Shown: in pieces, positions 1 to 5,673 of the stretch
Numbering within the stretch: position 1 is the first letter of the stretch
How the letters are laid out: every line of letters starts with the position of its first letter
Assembly (NCBI GenBank): GCA_964650405.1
Contig: CAZYTO010000298.1
Span: forward strand, 1 to 6,569
Reading direction: 5' to 3'
DNA from: CAZYTO01 sp964650405
Lineage (GTDB): Bacteria > Acidobacteriota > Thermoanaerobaculia > Gp7-AA8
Length of the DNA: 6,569 bases
Translations under genes and position numbers: made by a program
Notes under the pieces: generated by a model
What the model saw: the letters and a program-made list of their open reading frames with translations, nothing else
Databases searched by the model: none
Told to the model about the DNA's origin: nothing

Positions 1-126
1 GAGCCGTGAATGGATTCGCGCCAGATATGAATATCTGAAATCGAGCCGTGAATGGCTCCGCGCCAGATATGAATATCTGAAATCGAGCCATAAATGGATC
101 GGCGCCAGATATGAATATCAGGATTT
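1..126. repeat. Three 42-bp tandem repeats, each made of two palindromes
   Basis: Units lie at 1-42, 43-84 and 85-126. The first two differ at only two bases; the third diverges, mostly at its 3' end, and the array may continue left of the window. Each unit holds two 16-bp palindromic segments separated by about 5 bp. The second is CAGATATGAATATCTG (22-37 and 64-79), with perfect 7-bp arms around GA. The first is best preserved at 43-58 (GAGCCGTGAATGGCTC). Combining copies 2 and 3 suggests an ancestral GAGCCAT-GA-ATGGCTC, also 7+2+7. There are no unique spacers, so this is not a CRISPR array. One plus-strand frame stays open from base 2 to a TGA at 132-134 and would read a 14-residue repeat (SREWIRARYEYLKS), so the tail of a repetitive protein cannot be excluded. 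The third copy carries several non-synonymous changes, and the palindromes argue for a non-coding REP-like element. Confidence 0.85.
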
Positions 127-410
127 TTATTGACGGCACAAACTCCGGACGGGCTTGTTGAGGCTATGCATTCGATCCGCGAGAGCTGACTAAGTGCTTG
201 ATTCTACGAATGATCCTTAGGCAGAAGTCATTCCTGAGTCACGCGCCGCCTCATGATCGCGAAGCGAGTCGGTTTCGAGATCCAGGTATTGGAAAAATCC
301 CGTCCTCCGCATTTCCGCGTGAGCCGTTCCGGACAACACGACGCCGGCGTAGACGTCATCCGCCGAATTCCGGAGGTCGAATCTCTCAGCCCCTGCGAGT
401 GACCGGGGGC
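127..410. other. Unassigned intergenic stretch
   Basis: No supported gene, RNA or promoter was recognised here. A weak inverted pair (GAATGA at about 209, TCATTC at about 229) and a T-arm-like string near 372-386 are present, but neither builds into a recognisable structure. The only long reading frame crossing this stretch is an antisense shadow of the moeB gene. Confidence 0.5.
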
Positions 411-421
411 CTATCCCCGGT
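402..421 (-). terminator. GC-rich hairpin at the moeB stop codon
   Basis: Arms ACCGGGG (402-408) and CCCCGGT (415-421) pair perfectly over 7 bp around a 6-nt loop. The hairpin overlaps the TAG stop of moeB at 411-413. No T-tract follows on the minus strand, so intrinsic termination is only a possibility; it may instead be an mRNA 3'-end structure. Confidence 0.25.
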
Positions 422-1460
422 TCCAGGCGGTGATGCCGCCCTTGAGATGCGCCGCGCGGGTGAAGCCGGCGCCGCGGAGAATCTCCAGCGCCCGCCCGCT
501 CCTGCCGCCCATGGCGCAGTAGAGGACGACGTCGCGGTCTCGGGGGATGGAGTCCAGCTCGTGCGGCACGCGGCCCAGCGGCAGGTTGCGCGCACCGTCG
601 ATGTGGCCGCCGGCGAATTCACCCGGCTCGCGGACGTCGATCAGCACGACGTCGGCCAGGCGTTCTTTCAGTTGCTGTGGTGTGAGCTCGTGTTCCATCT
701 GTGGATTGCAGAACCCTTCGTAGTCGATGAGATGGGTGATTCTCGCATGACGTTCGTGCTGCGCGGGCAGGCGTACCTCGCGAAACTGCATGCGCAGGGC
801 GTCCACGAGCAGCAGCCGGCCGAAGAGCGGCTCGCCGATGCCGACCAGGAGCTTGATGGCTTCGGTGGCCTGGATGGTCCCGACGATCCCCGGCAGAACT
901 CCCAGCACCCCTCCCTCGGCGCACGACGGCACGAGGTGCGGTGGGGGCGGTTCCGGGTAGAGGCAGCGGTAGCACACCCCGCGATCGGCGTCGAAGACCG
1001 CCACCTGGCCGTCGAAGCGAAAGATCGAGCCGTAGACGTTCGGCTTGTGCAGGATGGTGCACGCATCGCTGACGAGGTAGCGCGTCGGAAAGTTGTCCGT
1101 GCCGTCGAGGATGACGTCGTAGCGCGCCAGGATGTCGAGCGCGTTCTCCAACGTCAGCGCGCCGGCATGCGTCTCCACGGCCACCTCCGGATTGAGGTCC
1201 CGCAGACGCGCCGCGGCGCGTTCGAGTTTCGGCAAGCCGACGTCGCTCGTGCCGTAGAGCACCTGCCGGTGGAGGTTCGTCTCCTCGACTTCGTCGAAGT
1301 CGACGAGTCCGATACGTCCCACCCCGGCTGCCGCGAGGTAGATCGCGGCCGGGCTGCCGAGACCACCTGCGCCGACGATGAGCACCGAGGACGCGCCGAG
1401 CTTGCGCTGGCCGGCTTCGCCGAGCTCGGGGAGGGTGATCTGGCGGGCGTAGCGGTTCAT
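411..1460 (-). CDS. moeB: Molybdopterin-synthase adenylyltransferase MoeB/MoeZ with C-terminal rhodanese domain
   Basis: A 349-residue cytosolic E1-like enzyme. The family adenylates the C-terminal glycine of a small ubiquitin-like sulfur carrier (MoaD, ThiS or similar), and the fused rhodanese domain can supply persulfide sulfur for the thiocarboxylate. Visible: N-terminal NRYARQ, nucleotide loop GAGGLGSP (30-37), DFDEVEETNLHRQ (54-66), DGTDN with the expected catalytic Asp122, CYRC (163-166), and SCAEGGVLG with Cys180 in the crossover loop. The rhodanese domain runs from about 259 to 349, with IDVREPGEF and the active-site loop CAMGGRS (Cys315). Odd point: the second zinc CxxC expected just before LIDYEGFC (244-251) is absent, replaced by AQHERHAR. 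The start is ATG at 1460-1458, because homology begins at MNRYARQ; an upstream in-frame ATG at 1544 would add 28 residues without family character. The upstream sequence has only a weak GGTGG-like ribosome site. yqeY lies upstream on the same strand, but 504 bp of repeats intervene, so co-transcription is unlikely. Confidence 0.95.
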   Translation of the reverse strand: MNRYARQITLPELGEAGQRKLGASSVLIVGAGGLGSPAAIYLAAAGVGRIGLVDFDEVEETNLHRQVLYGTSDVGLPKLERAAARLRDLNPEVAVETHAGALTLENALDILARYDVILDGTDNFPTRYLVSDACTILHKPNVYGSIFRFDGQVAVFDADRGVCYRCLYPEPPPPHLVPSCAEGGVLGVLPGIVGTIQATEAIKLLVGIGEPLFGRLLLVDALRMQFREVRLPAQHERHARITHLIDYEGFCNPQMEHELTPQQLKERLADVVLIDVREPGEFAGGHIDGARNLPLGRVPHELDSIPRDRDVVLYCAMGGRSGRALEILRGAGFTRAAHLKGGITAWNRG

Positions 1461-1697
1461 CGCGCCACCGGCGCTCCGCGTGATGCGTAGGTTTGCCGCC
1501 GTCGTGCAACCTGGACGTGTTGCGACAAGACACCGAGAGGACACGTTCTGCCAGCGGCTGCTCGATTGCCGTGTCGCGTCGGTTCCGCAACGCGTGCGGC
1601 TGCAGATCGAGAAGGCGAGAACCCCTCACCCCGGCACTTCCGCGCTGGTTGTTGCGAGACTGATTCACTGTCCCCAGAATTGCGCGCTCCAGTGCCG

Positions 1698-1720
1698 ACC
1701 CTCTCCCGTGGGGAGAGGGT
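1698..1720. repeat. Perfect 10-bp stem-loop, copy 1
   Basis: ACCCTCTCCC (1698-1707) pairs perfectly with GGGAGAGGGT (1711-1720) across the 3-nt loop GTG. No T-run follows on either strand. It shares its whole stem with the hairpin at 1834-1856 and differs in the loop, so stem pairing is conserved between the copies. Confidence 0.85.
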
Positions 1721-1833
1721 GTCCGGCAGTCTCACCCCGCCTGTGCGATCCATATCGCGAGTCATCCCGCCCACCGGGTTCTCCACAACCTGTAGCCGAC
1801 TGTTCTTCACGAGACGAAAAGCACCGAGAGGAC

Positions 1834-1856
1834 ACCCTCTCCCACCGGGAGAGGGT
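1834..1856. repeat. Perfect 10-bp stem-loop, copy 2
   Basis: ACCCTCTCCC (1834-1843) and GGGAGAGGGT (1847-1856) form the same stem as the copy at 1698-1720, with loop ACC. It lies about 110 bp past the yqeY stop in the direction of yqeY transcription and could act as a 3'-end structure, though there is no T-tract. Confidence 0.85.
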
Positions 1857-1964
1857 CGCCGCGGAGCGCTCCTCGGCATGCGCGGAATCATCGGCCAGCA
1901 GTCAGCGCAGCGGCGGGGTGAGGGGGCAAGGCTGATCCCAAAGGCCATAGTTCTGATGCGCTAG

Positions 1965-2411
1965 CTACGGCAACAAGCGGCTGGCGATCTCCTGAATCTT
2001 CTTCCCGTCCACGCGGCCCTTGTAGCGGGCCGTCGCTTCCTTCATGACCTTGCCCATGTCCTTCTTCGACGCCGCGCCGGTGGAGGCGATGATCTCCTTC
2101 ACGCCGCTCTCGATCTCGGCCTCGGAGAGCTCGGGCGGGAGGTAGGCCTGCAGCATGGTCATCTCGGCGCGCTCCTTGGCGGCCAGTTCGGGGCGGTTGC
2201 CTTTTTCGTACTGCTCGATCGAATCCTGGCGCTGCTTGACGGCCTTGCGGATGACGGCCAGGACCTCGTCATCGCTCAGTTCGTGGCCCGCATCGATCTG
2301 CTGGTATTTCACCGCCGACTGCAGCATCCGCAGGGTCGACAGCTTCTCCGCATCCTTCGCTTTCATTGCCTCCGTGAGGTCGGTGCGGATCTGTTCGGTC
2401 AGTTTGGCCAT
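1965..2411 (-). CDS. yqeY: GatB/YqeY domain-containing protein
   Basis: A 148-residue protein, the usual length of stand-alone YqeY. The family is homologous to the C-terminal tail domain of GatB, the tRNA-dependent amidotransferase subunit. The role of free-standing members is not firmly established; a tRNA-related function is inferred from the domain. Visible: the N-terminal helix pair with AMKAKDAEKLSTLRML (about 15-30) and QSAVK, then ELAAKERAEM and LQAYLPPELSE in the middle, and the C-terminal DMGKVMKEATARYKGRVDGK, which matches the conserved DMGKVM...GR.DGK pattern. The protein is rich in Lys, Glu and Ala, apparently all helical, with no signal peptide. The start is ATG at 2411-2409: a strong AGGAG sits 8 nt upstream, and homology begins at MAKLTEQI. 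A further in-frame ATG at 2432 would add seven residues and place AGGAG inside the gene. It is divergent from pyrE with a 38-bp gap. Confidence 0.93.
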   Translation of the reverse strand: MAKLTEQIRTDLTEAMKAKDAEKLSTLRMLQSAVKYQQIDAGHELSDDEVLAVIRKAVKQRQDSIEQYEKGNRPELAAKERAEMTMLQAYLPPELSEAEIESGVKEIIASTGAASKKDMGKVMKEATARYKGRVDGKKIQEIASRLLP

Positions 2412-2440
2412 TGCGTAGACTCCTGAGCGCATTCTATTCT
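2411..2440 (+). promoter_or_regulatory. Possible pyrE promoter with very short or no leader
   Basis: TTGCGT (2411-2416) and TATTCT (2435-2440) with an 18-bp spacer resemble sigma-70 -35 and -10 boxes. Transcription would start around 2447, almost at the pyrE ATG (2450), and no Shine-Dalgarno sequence is visible before that ATG. The -35-like box overlaps the yqeY start codon. The match is modest and rests on reading by eye. Confidence 0.3.
2420..2424 (-). promoter_or_regulatory. Ribosome binding site of yqeY
   Basis: AGGAG on the minus strand, 8 nt before the ATG at 2411. It settles the start choice for yqeY. It lies inside the 38-bp divergent gap shared with pyrE. Confidence 0.8.
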
Positions 2441-2449
2441 CGCCGGCCG

Positions 2450-3037
2450 ATGACCCTCGACCTCCCCGCCCTCCTCCAGCAGACCGGCGCGCTGCTGACC
2501 GGCCACTTCCGGTTGTCGTCGGGCCTGCACAGTCCGAACTACGTCCAGTGCGCGCGCCTGCTCGAGCACCCGCGGAACGCCAAGGCCATCGGTGAAGCGC
2601 TCGCGGCGAAGTGGACGGCCGCGGTGCCGGCCCCGGTCGGGAAGGTCGTGGCCCCGGCCCTGGGTGGCGTGATCATCGGCTACACGGTGGCCGAAGCGCT
2701 GGACCGGCCGTCCATCTTCACGGAGCGGAAGGACGGCGAGATGAACCTGCGCCGCGGCTTCCGGCTGGAGGCGGGCGAGAAAGTGGTCATCGTCGAGGAC
2801 GTCGTCACGACCGGCAAGTCGACACGCGAGACGGCGAACGTCGTGGAGGCGCACGGCGGCGTGGTGGCCGGCTTCGCGTCGATCCTCAATCGCAGCGGCC
2901 GGGAGAATCCGTTCGACGCGCCGTATGCCGCGCTGATGTCCCTGGCCCTCGACACCTACGAAGAAGCGGCATGCCCGCTTTGCGCGAAGGCCGTTCCGCT
3001 CGACGCACCGGGATCGAGGTTCCAGCACAAATCGTGA
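2450..3037 (+). CDS. pyrE: Orotate phosphoribosyltransferase
   Basis: A 195-residue enzyme that joins orotate to PRPP, giving OMP and pyrophosphate in de novo pyrimidine synthesis; cytosolic. Visible: the N-terminal substrate loop LSSGLHSPNYVQ (22-33), a beta-strand/loop VVAPALGGVIIGY (66-78), the catalytic-loop segment TERKDGEMNLRRGF (91-104) with Lys94, and the PRPP signature VVIVEDVVTTGKST (112-125). The C-terminus carries CPLC (175-178) and ends PLDAPGSR, a tail typical of the Thermus-like PyrE branch; metal binding by the Cys pair is only a guess. ATG 2450 is chosen because MTLDLPALL matches the family start; a TTG at 2411 in the same frame adds an unrelated Arg-rich extension. No ribosome site is visible. 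The TGA stop overlaps the GTG start of the biotin carrier gene by 4 bp, indicating translational coupling. Confidence 0.95.
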   Translation: MTLDLPALLQQTGALLTGHFRLSSGLHSPNYVQCARLLEHPRNAKAIGEALAAKWTAAVPAPVGKVVAPALGGVIIGYTVAEALDRPSIFTERKDGEMNLRRGFRLEAGEKVVIVEDVVTTGKSTRETANVVEAHGGVVAGFASILNRSGRENPFDAPYAALMSLALDTYEEAACPLCAKAVPLDAPGSRFQHKS

Positions 3038-3513
3038 GCGACAAGATCATCACGATCGACGGCAACACGTTCGAGCTCTCCCCCGAGCGCGACGGCAAGC
3101 GGCTGCGCGCGAACGGCCACGTCGTGGAACTGGCCGCCGTGCGCGGTGCCGAGGCCGAGTTGCAGATCGACGGCCGCACGGTCTTCGTCCCGTACGTGAT
3201 GGACGGATCGACCGTGAGCTTTGCGTACGACGGCGAGATCTACACCGCCCAGGTGACCGGGAAGGGCTCATGCGCCCGCGCGAAGCAGCGCGACCATTCC
3301 ATGGCCGCCCCGATGCCGGGCATCGTGCTGAAGGTGCTGGTGAAGCCGGGCGACGCGGTGGTGAAGGGCGCACCGCTGGTCATCCTCGAGGCCATGAAGA
3401 TGGAGCACCAGATCGTCGCGCCGCGAGACGGCGTGGTGAAGGCAATTCATTGCGTCGAGGGAGAGTTGGTACAGCCGGGCGTGGAGCTCATCGCGCTGAA
3501 CGATGAGGAATGA
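3034..3513 (+). CDS. Biotin carboxyl carrier protein (biotinyl/lipoyl-attachment subunit of an acyl-CoA carboxylase)
   Basis: A 159-residue free-standing carrier. The family holds biotin on a lysine and shuttles carboxybiotin between a biotin carboxylase and a carboxyltransferase. The C-terminal domain (about 90-155) begins at MAAPMPGIVLKVLVKPGD and carries the classic EAMKMEH with Lys122 as the biotinylation site, followed by IVAPRDGVVKAI and GELVQPGVELI. The N-terminal 75 residues look beta-rich (TIDGNTFEL, AELQIDGRTVFVPYV, SFAYDGEIY), like the linker region that precedes the carrier domain in propionyl- and methylcrotonyl-CoA carboxylase alpha chains. The GTG start (3034) overlaps the pyrE stop in a GTGA arrangement and is the natural coupled start. 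HMG-CoA lyase follows 54 bp later, suggesting methylcrotonyl-CoA (leucine) or a similar acyl-CoA substrate; the substrate cannot be read from this protein alone. No partner carboxylase gene is in the window. Confidence 0.9.
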   Translation: MSDKIITIDGNTFELSPERDGKRLRANGHVVELAAVRGAEAELQIDGRTVFVPYVMDGSTVSFAYDGEIYTAQVTGKGSCARAKQRDHSMAAPMPGIVLKVLVKPGDAVVKGAPLVILEAMKMEHQIVAPRDGVVKAIHCVEGELVQPGVELIALNDEE

Positions 3514-3545
3514 CACGCGACTACACGCGACATGACCGCAGTGTC

Positions 3546-3559
3546 AGGGTGAGCACCCT
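3546..3559 (+). promoter_or_regulatory. Small hairpin just before the HMG-CoA lyase start
   Basis: AGGGT-GAGC-ACCCT forms a 5-bp stem with a 4-nt loop ending 8 nt before the ATG at 3568. It sits directly before the weak AAAGG (3561-3565) and could influence translation. It is preceded by a 10-bp-period duplication of ACACGCGAC (3513-3531). A role is speculative. Confidence 0.25.
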
Positions 3560-3567
3560 CAAAGGCC

Positions 3568-4503
3568 ATGAAGATCCAGATCGATACCGTCAAAGTCGTC
3601 GAGGTCGGGCCGCGCGACGGCCTGCAGAACGAGAAGGTCACCATCCCCACCGACGCGAAAGTCGCGTACATCACGGCCCTCGGCGATGCCGGGCTGCGCG
3701 TGATCGAGGCCGGCGCGTTCGTCAGTCCGAAGTGGGTGCCGCAGATGGCCGACACCGCGGACGTGTATCGCGACATCCCCAAGGACCCCGGCGTCGAGTA
3801 TCCCGTGCTCGTCCCGAACATGAAGGGCCTGGAGCGCGCCCTCGAGGCCGGCGTGAAGTCGATCGCCATCTTCACGGCGGCCTCGGAGACGTTCAATCAG
3901 CGCAACATCAACATGTCGATCGACGAGTCGTTCGTGAACTACGCGCCGGTCGCGGCACGCGCGGCGGCGGAAGGTATCCGCCTGCGCGGCTACGTCTCGA
4001 CGGCATTCGGTTGCCCGTACGAAGGCGAGGTGCCGCCCGAGAAGGTGCTGGAAGTCGTGGCCCGCCTCCTGGACCTCGGCTGCTACGAAGTCTCCGTCGG
4101 CGACACGATCGGCGTCGGCACGCCCATGCAGGTGCAGGGCGTCATCGGCATGCTGCTGCAAGTCGTTCCCGCCTCGCGGCTGGCCATGCACTTCCACGAC
4201 ACCCGCGGCACGGCGCTGGCGAATACGCTGGCGGCGATGGAGATGGGCATCGCCACGTACGACGCCTCCTCCGGCGGTCTGGGCGGATGCCCCTACGCGC
4301 CCGGAGCCTCGGGCAACCTGGCCACCGAGGACCTGATCTACCTGCTCAACGGCATGGGGCTCGAGACCGGCGTGAACCTGCCGAAGCTCGTGGCCGCGTC
4401 GTCCATCATCGCGCCCCACCTCGATCATCCGCTGCCCGGGCGCTACCTCCAGGCCTGCACGAAGGGAAAGATGCCGTTCGGGGCGGCGACGGTGGCGTCG
4501 TAG
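3568..4503 (+). CDS. mvaB: Hydroxymethylglutaryl-CoA lyase
   Basis: A 311-residue TIM-barrel enzyme of the DRE-TIM (HMGL-like) family. It cleaves HMG-CoA to acetyl-CoA and acetoacetate, the last step of leucine breakdown. Visible: VEVGPRDGLQNE (11-22) with the Arg16-Asp17 pair, EAGAFVSPKWVPQMAD (47-62), SVGDTIGVGTP (176-186), the metal ligands His208 and His210 in MHFHDT, the glycine-rich catalytic loop GGLGGCPYAPGASGN (236-250) with Cys241, and Asn250. Spacings between Asp17, His208, His210, Cys241 and Asn250 equal those of the human enzyme (D42, H233, H235, C266, N275), so it should be active. The length suits bacterial members and no targeting peptide is present. ATG 3568 is the first start after an in-frame TGA at 3550; the ribosome site is weak and close (AAAGG). 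It probably shares a transcript with pyrE and the biotin carrier gene. Confidence 0.96.
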   Translation: MKIQIDTVKVVEVGPRDGLQNEKVTIPTDAKVAYITALGDAGLRVIEAGAFVSPKWVPQMADTADVYRDIPKDPGVEYPVLVPNMKGLERALEAGVKSIAIFTAASETFNQRNINMSIDESFVNYAPVAARAAAEGIRLRGYVSTAFGCPYEGEVPPEKVLEVVARLLDLGCYEVSVGDTIGVGTPMQVQGVIGMLLQVVPASRLAMHFHDTRGTALANTLAAMEMGIATYDASSGGLGGCPYAPGASGNLATEDLIYLLNGMGLETGVNLPKLVAASSIIAPHLDHPLPGRYLQACTKGKMPFGAATVAS

Positions 4504-4564
4504 CTGGTCCAGAGGCAATCAACGCCACTTCAGGAACTCTCAGTCCTACGAGCCAAAAAGCACA

Positions 4565-4648
4565 TCACGCGGAGGCGCGGAGGATGCGGAGAAAGACCTC
4601 AAACCTCCGCGATCTCCGCGTTCTCCGCGTCTCCGCGTCTCCGCGTGA
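4565..4648. repeat. Imperfect palindrome of CTCCGCG-type repeats
   Basis: The left arm starts TCACGCGGAGGCGCGGAGG and the right arm ends CTCCGCGTCTCCGCGTGA, so the transcript could fold into a long imperfect hairpin with its loop near 4595-4605. The right arm is a run of five CTCCGCG units at spacings of 8-10 bp (4605-4646). It starts about 60 bp past the HMG-CoA lyase stop in the convergent gap 4504-4814 and may protect or end transcripts from both sides. Such elements are familiar between genes of GC-rich soil bacteria. Confidence 0.7.
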
Positions 4649-4732
4649 CCCGTTCTCCGTCGCCGTTTCTTTCTCTCAGGTGCGCTCCGAAGCTGTGACT
4701 AGGCTCATGCCTCGTCACTCATGCGACGTGCC

Positions 4733-4816
4733 GCACTCGGCACTCGGCACTCCGCACTCGGCACTCGGCACTCGGCACTCCGCACTCGGCACTCGGCACT
4801 CGGCACTCGGCACTTC
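4733..4816. repeat. 12-copy heptamer tandem array (GCACTCG)
   Basis: Twelve consecutive 7-bp units without gaps. Nine are GCACTCG, units 3 and 7 are GCACTCC, and the last is GCACTTC. The two variant units are four apart, hinting at a 28-bp higher-order duplication. The array touches the stop codon (4815-4817) of the SirB1-like gene on the minus strand. Frames across it would read a Ser/Ala/Glu/Cys/Arg heptad repeat, which I consider spurious. Arrays of this kind change copy number by slippage. Confidence 0.95.
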
Positions 4817-5669
4817 AGTTCTGTTCGATCCACGCTCTCAGGTAGGCGATCTGATCGCGGATGCGGAGGGTGTCGCCGGCGGCGGGCATGAGGGCGAGGT
4901 AGCGCTCCATGCAGGCGATGGCTTCGGCGTAGGCGTGCATCTGCATGGCCACGCCGGCGCGGTCCTTCACTTCGTAGGGGTCGTGATCGTCGAGGATGAG
5001 CAGCCGGTCGATGGACGCCGCGGCGCGGGCCAGGTCGTGCTGGGCGAGGTAGGCGGACTTCAGGTGGGCCAGCTCGCGGGCCAGGATGTCGCGGGCGGAG
5101 AAGGAGCGGAGGTGATGCTCGCGCAGCTTCACGCCGCCGCCGAAGATCCCGTCGAGAATCTTCTGCAACTCGGCGCGCGACAGCACACGCCCGCCGTCGA
5201 ACGGGTCGATGACCACTTCGCCGAAGGCCCCGCTGAGCTTCACCAGAAAGCGTCCCGGCAGCGAGACGCCAGCGGCGCGCATGCCGATGCGGCGTGAGAT
5301 CTCGATGTAGAGGATCGACAGCGTGATCGGCAGCCCGGCGTGGCGGTCGAGCGTTTCGGAAAGGAGGGCGCTGCGCGGATCGTAGTAGTCCTCGTCTTCC
5401 CCGTGAAAGCCCTCCTCGGCGAACAGGAGGCCGTTGATGGAGTCGACGATCCGCTCCACGTCGCGCGAGCCGTCGAGCCGCTCCCGCACGGCGTCGGTCC
5501 ACTCTCCCACCTGCTGCAGGTACCGATCGAGGTCGAGGCCGGGGCGGTCTTCGAGGTCGATGATGAGCGAGGCCTCGACGAGGTCGATCGGCTCGGGACG
5601 CGCGGCCACCTCCCGGAACCGCTGCCTGGCGAACGCCGGGTGGGTCAGTACGCGTCCGTGGCTGGTCAT
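4815..5669 (-). CDS. SirB1-family transglutaminase-like protein with C-terminal TPR region
   Basis: A 284-residue, probably cytosolic protein of the SirB1/Transglut_core2 group, whose molecular function is not known. Visible: an acidic helical N-terminal part (about 26-95), the core motif HAGLPITLSILYIEISRRIG (110-129), GVSLPGRFLVKL (134-145), VIDPFDGGRVLSRAEL (152-167), and a helical C-terminal part (about 195-284) with TPR-like repeats around ARELAHLKSAYLAQHD and YAEAIACMERYLALMP. Relatives usually have PGHF where this protein has PGRF (Arg140), so the transglutaminase-type histidine is missing; this family is generally thought not to be a classical transglutaminase. The start is ATG 5669, with a strong GGAGGAG 7 nt upstream. 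The thioesterase gene ends 4 bp upstream, so the two are almost surely one transcript. The stop codon abuts the heptamer array. Confidence 0.88.
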   Translation of the reverse strand: MTSHGRVLTHPAFARQRFREVAARPEPIDLVEASLIIDLEDRPGLDLDRYLQQVGEWTDAVRERLDGSRDVERIVDSINGLLFAEEGFHGEDEDYYDPRSALLSETLDRHAGLPITLSILYIEISRRIGMRAAGVSLPGRFLVKLSGAFGEVVIDPFDGGRVLSRAELQKILDGIFGGGVKLREHHLRSFSARDILARELAHLKSAYLAQHDLARAAASIDRLLILDDHDPYEVKDRAGVAMQMHAYAEAIACMERYLALMPAAGDTLRIRDQIAYLRAWIEQN

Positions 5670-5673
5670 CCTC

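Larger units (their letters stand above)
1531..1925. repeat. Composite intergenic repeat element with inverted ends and two copies of one hairpin
   Basis: This element fills most of the 504-bp gap between yqeY and moeB (1461-1964). It contains CCCCTCACCCCG at 1622-1633 and its exact inverse CGGGGTGAGGGG at 1914-1925; a partial copy CTCACCCCGC at 1731-1740; two hairpins with the same 10-bp stem (1698-1720 and 1834-1856); and a 14-bp direct repeat CACCGAGAGGACAC at 1531-1544 and 1822-1835. Hairpins and the CTCACCCC motif alternate, which looks like two or more insertions or a duplication of a short dispersed repeat. Frames that stay open here are rich in Pro, Gly and Arg, overlap one another and resemble no protein I know. 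The class looks like the CCCTCTCCC/GGGAGAGGG repeats common between genes in many GC-rich bacteria. Confidence 0.75.

Noticed and set aside
1..126. CRISPR array
   Set aside because: The copies are directly adjacent with no unique spacers, and no cas gene is present.
335..400. Possible tRNA, suggested by a GGTCGAATC-like T-arm
   Set aside because: The T-stem has mismatches, and no acceptor, D or anticodon arm can be formed upstream.
198..1490. Long plus-strand frame of 430 codons
   Set aside because: It is antisense to moeB, whose motifs are unmistakable. Its translation is a low-information Arg/Val/Asp/Glu-rich shadow.
1461..1544. Upstream ATG of moeB at 1544, adding 28 residues
   Set aside because: The family N-terminus is NRYARQ at the 1460 start; the extra residues are unlike the family and reach into repeat sequence.
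1457..1948. 163-codon minus-strand frame between yqeY and moeB
   Set aside because: It translates the hairpin repeats (Pro/Gly/Arg-rich), has no homology I can recognise and overlaps the moeB start.
3559..4518. 319-codon minus-strand frame
   Set aside because: It is antisense to HMG-CoA lyase, is His/Arg/Asp-rich and shows no domain.
4705..4816. Heptad-repeat peptide encoded by the GCACTCG array
   Set aside because: The frame is open only because the 7-bp unit lacks stops; there is no supporting start or ribosome site, and it overlaps the SirB1-like gene out of frame.
3510..5297. 595-codon plus-strand frame
   Set aside because: It is an out-of-frame reading of HMG-CoA lyase that continues through two repeats and antisense to the SirB1-like gene.
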